NCBI RefSeq assembly: GCF_018614525.1
Contig: NZ_JAGGOL010000125.1
Span: 1 to 49,497 of the forward strand
Length of the DNA: 49,497 nucleotides
Direction of reading: 5' to 3'
Source: Streptomyces sp. ISL-11
GTDB taxonomy: Bacteria; Actinomycetota; Actinomycetes; Streptomycetales; Streptomycetaceae
Position numbers and translations under genes: made by a program
In this document: positions 49,326 to 49,497 of the stretch, piece by piece
Numbering within the stretch: position 1 is the stretch's first letter
How the letters are laid out: the number at the start of each line of letters is the position of its first letter
Notes under the pieces: model-generated
What the model saw: the letters and a program-made list of their open reading frames with translations, nothing else
Told to the model about the DNA's origin: nothing
Database searches by the model: none

Positions 49326-49497
49326 GGACCGCGCGGAGCGCGGTCCGTTGCCCGGATCGCGGAGCGATCCGGGCCCGAGTCCAACGGAGTTGGACTCGGG
49401 GGTCACGGAGTGACCCAGATTCCCGGGACGGAGTCCCGGTTCCGCACGGAGTGCGGTGCGTCTTTCCGTCGCGTAGCGACGGAAAGACGCACCGCAC
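49326..49497. repeat. Telomere: seven hairpins with C(GNA)G triloops
   Basis: Perfect inverted repeats in order: 49326-49346 (9-bp arms), 49351-49373 (10), 49374-49400 (12), 49400-49416 (7), 49423-49439 (7), 49442-49456 (6) and 49451-49497 (22). The first six have the loop GGA and the last GTA, always between C and G on the plus strand, which would be the 3' overhang strand at a right-hand telomere. C(GNA)G loops are stabilised by sheared G-A pairs and are the hallmark of Streptomyces telomeres. The last hairpin ends on the final base and overlaps the sixth. The sequence does not start inward with CCCGCGGAGCGGG, the archetypal terminus, so it is either a non-archetypal telomere or lacks a few terminal bases. 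Confidence 0.85.

Noticed and set aside
1..49497. CRISPR array
   Set aside because: No regularly spaced direct repeats of 20-40 bases were seen; the regular structures near the right end are hairpins of differing sequence.

Overview
This high-GC window reads as the right-hand subtelomeric end of a linear Streptomyces (or close actinomycete) replicon. The last 172 bases are seven closely packed hairpins with C(GNA)G triloops, the hallmark of Streptomyces telomeres, and the outermost hairpin ends on the final base. A large helicase with helicase-associated repeats of the kind found beside Streptomyces telomeres lies just inside. Many genes are broken, duplicated or horizontally acquired, as expected of a chromosome arm; a large linear plasmid cannot be excluded.

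Layout. 0-13 kb: small secreted proteins, a PAS/GAF/SpoIIE phosphatase, an orphan cytochrome b (QcrB) paralogue with an overlapping small partner, a secreted amidase-like protein, an F420/NADP-type oxidoreductase, a PhnB-like VOC protein and an AhpD-fold protein without the catalytic cysteines. 13-17 kb: a sedolisin-type (S53) protease and an I36-type protease inhibitor separated by a complete IS200/IS605 element with tnpA and tnpB. 17-23 kb: two HxlR regulators, each divergent from the gene(s) it probably controls (an NAD(P)-binding protein plus a deazaflavin-type reductase; an MFS exporter), and two internally deleted pseudogenes. 23-26 kb: a three-gene operon (small HTH protein, HTH plus polymerase-like palm protein, 190-aa HTH protein) whose arrangement suggests a divergent telomere-replication pair of the Tap/Tpg kind, then an orphan CDI-immunity-like gene and an initiator tRNA-fMet with a perfect palindromic terminator. 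27.5-32.6 kb: a tightly overlapping three-gene operon with a PLP decarboxylase, an unrecognised helical protein and an ATP-grasp/PLP-decarboxylase fusion, probably a small biosynthetic system making an amine-containing amide. 32.7-42 kb: a gene graveyard (FtsK-like relic, two separated fragments of the 190-aa HTH gene, a TnpB relic, a frameshifted Nudix gene) mixed with intact stand-alone genes (membrane mycoredoxin, VOC, GNAT, TetR with two RibD/DHFR-fold reductases, DUF4287, and an alpha/beta hydrolase behind a 17-codon upstream ORF). 42-44.4 kb: a HAD hydrolase, then a 1.24-kb segment bounded by 21-bp inverted repeats with two unknown genes and no transposase. 44.6-49.5 kb: the telomere-proximal helicase, a 37-aa proline/lysine-rich peptide gene directly upstream of an extended PIMT-type methyltransferase (the two-gene layout of imiditide-type aspartimide RiPPs), a truncated second copy of the helicase 5' end, and the telomere.

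How it fits together. The likely system-level units are (i) telomere maintenance: terminal hairpins, helicase, Tap/Tpg-like operon; (ii) a putative aspartimide RiPP cassette between the intact helicase and a helicase remnant, as if acquired during telomere exchange; and (iii) the ATP-grasp/decarboxylase operon. Functional names rest on motif recognition by eye; no database search was possible.
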